From positions 1 to 19,390 of the forward strand of contig CAMYNC010000108.1 of the NCBI GenBank assembly GCA_947259685.1: a stretch of DNA of 19,390 nt, written 5' to 3'. The notes under the pieces were generated by a model. That model did no database searches. It had not been told where the DNA came from and saw only the letters and a list, made by a program, of their open reading frames with translations. Both the position numbers and the translations under genes were made by a program. The DNA is from an uncultured Desulfuromonadales bacterium (GTDB lineage Bacteria > Desulfobacterota > Desulfuromonadia > Desulfuromonadales > Geopsychrobacteraceae). The first letter of the stretch is position 1, and each line of letters starts with the position of its first letter. Below are positions 15,721 through 19,390 of this stretch, one piece after another.

Positions 15721-17600
15721 GCGACCTCCCCCATGGGTTGTTTGGGCCAGGTAAAGCGGAACGTCGCTCCCTGACCTTCTGCCGATTCCAGAATAATGGC
15801 ACCGCCCTGTTCCTCAACGATCTTCTTGACCAGGGTCAGGCCGATTCCGGTGCTTTCTATTTTGTCCCTGGCTGCCAGGGTCTGGAATATGCCGAAAATC
15901 TTTTCATGGAACCTTGGATCGATCCCCGGGCCGTTATCGGTAACGCTGAACCGGTAATAGTCGTTCATATCTTCAGCAGTAATCTGCACGCGACCTTCTG
16001 ATGGGCTGTGATGAAATTTGCAGGCATTGTCGATCAGGTTGGCGAGCACTTGCCCAAAGCGGACTTTGTTCGCGGCGACCTGAGGCATCTCCTGTCCGAC
16101 CTCGATGGTGAAGCCTGCGGGAATCGGCATAGAGTCGATGCACTCCTCAACGATTGCTTTACTATCGATAGTTTCTACAGCAACCTCTATGCGACCAATT
16201 CGCGAGTATTCCAAAATACCGTTGATCAGCCCTTCCATTCTGCGGACCCGTCCCCTCATCAGCTCTAGTTGCTCACCGGTTTCCTCCTCCATGACATCTT
16301 CGATATCCTCTTCAATCCATTGGGCCAGGTTAGCGATGGCCCGCAATGGCGCCTTGAGATCATGGGAGACGACGTAAGCAAACTGCTCCAGCTCTTGGTT
16401 GATTCTGGTCAGCTCTTCGGTTTTATTCTCCAGCACTTTTTGGGCCCGTCTTTTTTCGGTGAAATCCTGAGCGACGTAAACCATGCCAATGCCCTGATTG
16501 TCCTGGTTGTGCAGGAGGCTTCCTGAAATGTTGACGGGAACCCTCGAGCCGTCTTTGGCCAGGTAAATCGCTTCGCAGTTATGGATCGACCAGTCCGACG
16601 TAATTTGCTCTGCCCCGTCTTTTGTCCAAGACTGATCTTCGACAACCAGGCTGAAAGGCTGGCCGATCAGCTCCTCTTCACGGTACCCAAGTTGTTGCAG
16701 GACAACCTGGTTAACCCTTTTGATCCGCTCATCAGGAGTCAGGACGATGAGAAAGTCGGTCATGGATGCGAGAATGTTTTCCATATAATCTTTGGAGACG
16801 GTAGTTCTATCCAGGGATTGGGCCATTTTATTAAAGGCGTTGGCAAGATCTCCGATTTCGTCGTTTTTATTGATAGAAACGCGTGTCTCCATATCTCCCC
16901 TGCCCAGTTTCAGAGCAGCCATTTGGAGGGTTATGATCGGTTTAGAAATCCGCTTGGCAATGATCGTGCTGAGGAAAATCGCAGCGCAGAGCACCAGAAC
17001 AGACGCCAGCATGATCGTGTTTGTGCCGGTTCTGATTGAACTGGCAACGGCGCTCTGTTGCTGGGTAAGATCTTCTGTTATCTGCGCCAATGCTGCATCG
17101 ATAGTCTGGCGGAAAAAATGCTCGGTTCCGGCCAACTCTTCCATGGCAACCAGGATGTCGGCCCCGAGAACGCCCTGTTTTTTCATCTCAACGATTTGTG
17201 CGCTAAGATGAATCAATTCCTCACCGGCAAAGCGGATTATTTTTGCCTCTTCGGAGGAAAAGTTTCCTGCTAAACCTGCGTACTGCTCGAGGGCATTGTT
17301 AAAGGGAATAATTGCCTCGAGGCTCAGGTTATCTAAAGCCTGTTGGTCTTGGAAGTCGTCGTAAAAACCCGCTTCCCGGTTTTCCGCCCGGATGAATCCG
17401 TATTCCGCGGTCGCTGCGATCGTTTTCAATCCGAAATAGCGCACCTCGTGGATTGCTTTGCTCAATGGCCAAAGTATCGAGGTCACTTCGGTATATTCGC
17501 CCTGAGTGTCATTGGTGGTTTTGATACCGGTGAGACTAACAATGACCACCAGAAAAGCGATTCCGGTAAAGCTGAGGATAAGTTTGGTTATCAGTTTCAT
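15717..17600 (-). CDS. Membrane sensor histidine kinase: helical periplasmic domain-HAMP-PAS-HisKA-HATPase
   Basis: 627 residues from the ATG at 17600 (an in-frame TTG at 17639 would add 13). Membrane helix 1 is at about 5-26 and helix 2 at about 195-216. The 170-residue periplasmic part is helical and resembles four-helix-bundle sensor domains, without a Cache fold. HAMP is at 217-268, PAS at about 273-382, and HisKA with H413 in FAYVVSHDLKAPLR. HATPase_c has N-box N521/N525, G1 DNGPG (555-559) and G2 STGIGLTL. The cytoplasmic half is a close paralogue of the dCache kinase at 10770-12935, but the periplasmic sensors are unrelated. It is the first gene of the cluster. No good ribosome site precedes either start; a promoter-like sequence ends so close to the ATG that the mRNA could be nearly leaderless. 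Confidence 0.92.
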   Translation of the reverse strand: MKLITKLILSFTGIAFLVVIVSLTGIKTTNDTQGEYTEVTSILWPLSKAIHEVRYFGLKTIAATAEYGFIRAENREAGFYDDFQDQQALDNLSLEAIIPFNNALEQYAGLAGNFSSEEAKIIRFAGEELIHLSAQIVEMKKQGVLGADILVAMEELAGTEHFFRQTIDAALAQITEDLTQQQSAVASSIRTGTNTIMLASVLVLCAAIFLSTIIAKRISKPIITLQMAALKLGRGDMETRVSINKNDEIGDLANAFNKMAQSLDRTTVSKDYMENILASMTDFLIVLTPDERIKRVNQVVLQQLGYREEELIGQPFSLVVEDQSWTKDGAEQITSDWSIHNCEAIYLAKDGSRVPVNISGSLLHNQDNQGIGMVYVAQDFTEKRRAQKVLENKTEELTRINQELEQFAYVVSHDLKAPLRAIANLAQWIEEDIEDVMEEETGEQLELMRGRVRRMEGLINGILEYSRIGRIEVAVETIDSKAIVEECIDSMPIPAGFTIEVGQEMPQVAANKVRFGQVLANLIDNACKFHHSPSEGRVQITAEDMNDYYRFSVTDNGPGIDPRFHEKIFGIFQTLAARDKIESTGIGLTLVKKIVEEQGGAIILESAEGQGATFRFTWPKQPMGEVA

Positions 17601-17610
17601 AGTAAAAGGA

Positions 17611-17639
17611 ATAGTAAACCCAAGCCTTAAATTTGACAA
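17611..17639 (-). promoter_or_regulatory. Candidate sigma-70 promoter of the signalling cluster
   Basis: On the minus strand, TTGTCA (17639-17634) and TACTAT (17616-17611) are separated by 17 bases. This is five of six to the -35 and four of six to the -10 consensus. The start of transcription would fall near 17604, only a few bases before the ATG at 17600. It could be fortuitous. If real, it excludes the TTG start at 17639. Confidence 0.35.
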
Positions 17640-17657
17640 GCTTAATTTTTTTAAGCT
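17639..17657. promoter_or_regulatory. Perfect inverted repeat overlapping the candidate -35
   Basis: AGCTTAA-TTTTT-TTAAGCT is a 7-bp perfect palindrome with a 5-base spacer. It touches the putative -35 box of the cluster promoter, so it is a possible operator. Confidence 0.35.
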
Positions 17658-18210
17658 AATTTTCAGATGGAGAAATGAACTGCTAGGACCTTGCTGTTAA
17701 AAACTTTTCTCCTCCCTTTCATCCATTTAACCTAGAAACCGCAGTTGAGCGCGAAAAAGATGTGCAGCATATTGATGTGCATAGGTCATTTGAAAAACTG
17801 GTGGTCACCTTATTGGTGATGAGAGCTTTTTCGAATTATCTTGGTGCATCAAGAGGTTGTGCAGATTTTCGTCATCCAACTGCAGTTTTTAGGTTTAACA
17901 ACAGAGGCTACGAAGAGGCGCCCTCACCTTTTACAACGCAACGCTTAAGTTGTCAGAATCGCATGAACAGGTATCGCATGAACAGGTGAAGGCCAGGACC
18001 TTTGAAACCGTCCCCCGTTGCAAAAGGTGCCGGGTAAAAAAGGGCAGCTGCTACGCCGGATACTGATCGGTTCGGTGCAGCGGCGATTGAGTATTGAAAC
18101 GCGGCAGGCATAATAGGGCTGGAGCAACCTCCAGCAACTGGCAGGTCAGAAGCAGCCTGACTCTGAAGAAAGAATTAAGCTGGATTGATCGAAACTGAAA
18201 ACCGAAAATA
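17640..18210. other. Intergenic region upstream of the signalling cluster, no gene recognised
   Basis: The region holds the inverted repeat and possible promoter at its left edge and a short tandem repeat at 17958-17987. Small open frames on both strands lack ribosome sites and recognisable domains. The part from about 18040 to 18180 reads like broken coding sequence on the plus strand (LRRILIGSVQRRLSIETRQA, then two stop codons), but its family could not be identified. Confidence 0.4.
17958..17987. repeat. Tandem duplication of a 15-bp unit
   Basis: ATCGCATGAACAGGT occurs twice with no spacer (17958-17972, 17973-17987). Both copies are exact. This is probably a replication slippage product in non-coding DNA. 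Confidence 0.8.
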
Positions 18211-18243
18211 AAACAGGCGCTCCGCAAAGGGAAGCGCCTGTTT
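18211..18243. terminator. Strong bidirectional intrinsic terminator
   Basis: A perfect 11-bp stem (AAACAGGCGCT, 11-base loop, AGCGCCTGTTT) is flanked by T-runs on the plus side (TTTTTATTT) and, read on the minus strand, by TTTTATTTT. It lies 66 bases beyond the stop of the SIMPL gene on the minus strand and probably ends that transcript. It would equally stop plus-strand readthrough. Confidence 0.85.
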
Positions 18244-18309
18244 TTATTTCTGAATAGGATGAATCTATCCGGTCTTCGGTGGAAAAGTTGTTCGACGCCC
18301 CCTCCCATT

Positions 18310-19062
18310 TTACTGCTGGGCGCCCTGCCCCGCTGCCAACCGATACACCAGGGTCACCGCCGCCGAGACCTCAACCTTACCGGCGGTCACCGGCACGCTA
18401 TCGGCGCTGGCCATGCGGGCTTCGGCATAGGCCATGTTCGGCCTCGGTCCAGCACCGGGCGAGTCGAGCGTTAACGATTGAACTTCCCCCAGCTTAACTC
18501 CGGCGGCTGTGGCCATCGCCTGGGCCTGGTCGATGGCCGCTTGGGTCGCCAGAGAAATTGCCTTCAGCCGCTGGGCGGCCGGGTCGGCCAGCGTGAACTG
18601 CAGCCCGCCGATCTGATTGGCGCCAGCCCGCTGGCTAGTGGCCAACAGTTTCCCGGCCAGTTCAACCCGGGTACTGATAATCAGCAGTTCGTTGCTCACC
18701 CGGTAGCCGACAATCTCGCGCTGCCAGTTGGCCGGTGTCGGCCGGGGCGGTTGACTCCATTCGGGTCGGATCTGAAACTGGCCGGTCGCTAGTTCAGCTT
18801 TGGCAATTCCGATCTCCTGCAAACTGGCCATCACCGCCTGCATCCGTTGATTGTTGCTGTCCATAGCGGCATCGGCATTACGATCCTGGGTCACCACCCC
18901 TAACCGCAGTTGCAGCTGGTCGGGTTGGGCTTCGACGGTACCTTCGCCGCGCACCACCAGTTGCGGAAAAGTCTCAGCGGCAGCCTCCACATTCACAGAT
19001 TGCGGACCGCAGCCGGTCAAGCCAAGCAGCAGGGCCAGCAACAGCAATAAGCTCTTTCTCAT
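18310..19062 (-). CDS. SIMPL-domain (DUF541) lipoprotein
   Basis: 250 residues from the ATG at 19062, chosen because GAGGGGAG lies at the right distance upstream and the protein then begins with a signal peptide (MRKSLLLLLALLLGLTGCG). LTGC is a lipobox with C18 as the lipidated residue, so the protein is anchored in the inner or outer membrane on the periplasmic side. The mature part has the SIMPL pattern: VVRGEGTVEAQPDQLQLRLGV, a helical segment MQAVMASLQEIGI, GYRVSNELLI, and GGLQFTLAD near the middle. The molecular role of the family is poorly defined; members are linked to stress and envelope phenotypes. Pro/Arg-rich QPPRPTPAN interrupts the domain as in other members. A longer frame extends upstream to 19155 but has no ribosome site. 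It is transcribed divergently from the pyruvate dehydrogenase gene. Confidence 0.9.
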   Translation of the reverse strand: MRKSLLLLLALLLGLTGCGPQSVNVEAAAETFPQLVVRGEGTVEAQPDQLQLRLGVVTQDRNADAAMDSNNQRMQAVMASLQEIGIAKAELATGQFQIRPEWSQPPRPTPANWQREIVGYRVSNELLIISTRVELAGKLLATSQRAGANQIGGLQFTLADPAAQRLKAISLATQAAIDQAQAMATAAGVKLGEVQSLTLDSPGAGPRPNMAYAEARMASADSVPVTAGKVEVSAAVTLVYRLAAGQGAQQ

Positions 19063-19162
19063 GGGTGCTCCCCTCTTGGATAAATGGTTGAAGATACTTT
19101 GAAACCATACCCGTTTCAGAACCGCTCCGCAATCCCTTCGCGATTGACAGGGCAACGAAGCG

Positions 19163-19247
19163 AGCTAAAGTTTAGCTAGTGAGCATCCGGAAACTCCGGA
19201 TGTCGCTGATGAGTTTCCGATCTGGAAACATCGGATGAAAACTAGCT
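19163..19247. promoter_or_regulatory. Cluster of inverted and direct repeats in the divergent intergenic region
   Basis: Several nested signals occupy 85 bases. AGCTAAA-G-TTTAGCT (19163-19177) is a perfect palindrome. CATCCGG-AAACT-CCGGATG (19184-19202) is a perfect hairpin. TTTCC-GATCT-GGAAA (19214-19228) is a second palindrome. GGAAACTC (19189-19196) can also pair with GAGTTTCC (19211-19218). AGCTAGT (19174-19180) pairs with ACTAGCT (19241-19247) and encloses the whole. A direct repeat, CCGGAAACTCCGGATG (19187) and CTGGAAACATCGGATG (19222), matches at 13 of 16 positions. It is either a multi-site operator or a structured leader of the downstream gene, which starts 31 bases later. Confidence 0.6.
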
Positions 19248-19277
19248 ATCTGAACACGCGGAACAAGAGGTGTTCCC

Positions 19278-19390
19278 ATGCCGAATGAATCCATCGCCAG
19301 CTTCCAGATCGAACGGCTGAGTATCCTCGCCCCTGACGGCCAGGTGGACCAAAGCCTGATGCCGGATCTCAGCGACAGCCAATTGCTGCA
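19278..19390 (+). CDS. pdhA: Pyruvate dehydrogenase E1 component, alpha subunit, N-terminal part
   Basis: Thirty-seven codons and two bases of a gene that runs off the right edge. The sequence has the typical N-terminus of thiamine-diphosphate-dependent E1-alpha subunits: FQIERLSILAPDGQVD, then LMPDLSDSQLLQ, the strand and helix that precede the catalytic core. The enzyme would decarboxylate pyruvate with the beta subunit and pass acetyl groups to E2. The ATG at 19278 has AAGAGG upstream. A related branched-chain or acetoin E1-alpha cannot be excluded from this short piece, since the cofactor motif lies outside the window. Confidence 0.7.
   Translation, partial: MPNESIASFQIERLSILAPDGQVDQSLMPDLSDSQLL

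Noticed and set aside
17762..17989. A 75-codon plus-strand open frame in the gap upstream of the signalling cluster
   Set aside because: No ribosome site, no recognisable domain, and its end runs through the 15-bp tandem duplication. It is probably chance.
17990..18200. Possible c-di-GMP (GEMM) riboswitch, given the GGDEF-EAL gene in the window
   Set aside because: G-rich segments are present, but the conserved core arrangement of the class was not found, and the segment looks more like decayed coding DNA.
18051..18308. An 85-codon minus-strand frame next to the SIMPL gene
   Set aside because: It reads straight through the strong hairpin terminator and has a non-protein-like composition with no ribosome site.

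Overview
The window appears to come from a Gram-negative environmental bacterium, most likely of the Desulfuromonadales/Geobacter type (Desulfobacterota). The grounds are the dense arrays of PAS, receiver and histidine-kinase genes, the Rcp1-like receivers, the HDOD and GGDEF-EAL proteins, and the mid-range GC content. The taxonomic call is inference; no rRNA or tRNA gene is present to fix it. Almost every host gene lies on the minus strand.

Layout from left to right. (a) 1-1943 is a piece of a tailed-phage head module, read on the minus strand in the order portal C-terminus, small protein, scaffold, major capsid protein, and it runs off the left edge. (b) At about position 1943 the phage portal reading frame joins, in frame, the N-terminal half of a host PAS histidine kinase. 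(c) 1943-4626 is a host operon: HDOD protein, PAS histidine kinase, then the interrupted second PAS kinase. (d) 4627-5876 has no intact gene. It holds a frameshifted half of an MFS transporter gene and a 184-bp element with terminal inverted repeats. (e) 5877-6665 is a PstS-like periplasmic binding protein. (f) 6876-8122 is a complete IS630-family insertion sequence with matching inverted repeats and TA flanks. (g) 8276-17639 is a seven-gene signalling cluster. (h) 17640-18309 is non-coding with a strong hairpin terminator. (i) 18310-19062 is a SIMPL-domain lipoprotein. (j) 19063-19277 is a repeat-rich divergent intergenic region. (k) From 19278 a pyruvate dehydrogenase E1-alpha gene begins and runs off the right edge.

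The signalling cluster consists of two paralogous modules in tandem. Each has a membrane histidine kinase, an overlapping stand-alone CheY/Rcp1-like receiver, and a second receiver protein with a fused output. In module 1 (15717-17639, 15289-15720, 14042-15277) the output is another histidine kinase. In module 2 (10770-12935, 10339-10773, 8276-10339) it is PAS-GGDEF-EAL, for cyclic-di-GMP turnover. A periplasmic ABC-type binding protein (13031-13996) lies between them. The proposed working model is that periplasmic ligands are read by the membrane kinases, which phosphorylate the small receivers and the fused receivers, feeding a kinase cascade on one side and c-di-GMP metabolism on the other. 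None of the receivers carries a DNA-binding domain. The most unusual points are the kinase-portal fusion, the duplicated modules with exchanged outputs, and the repeat-rich region upstream of the pyruvate dehydrogenase gene.
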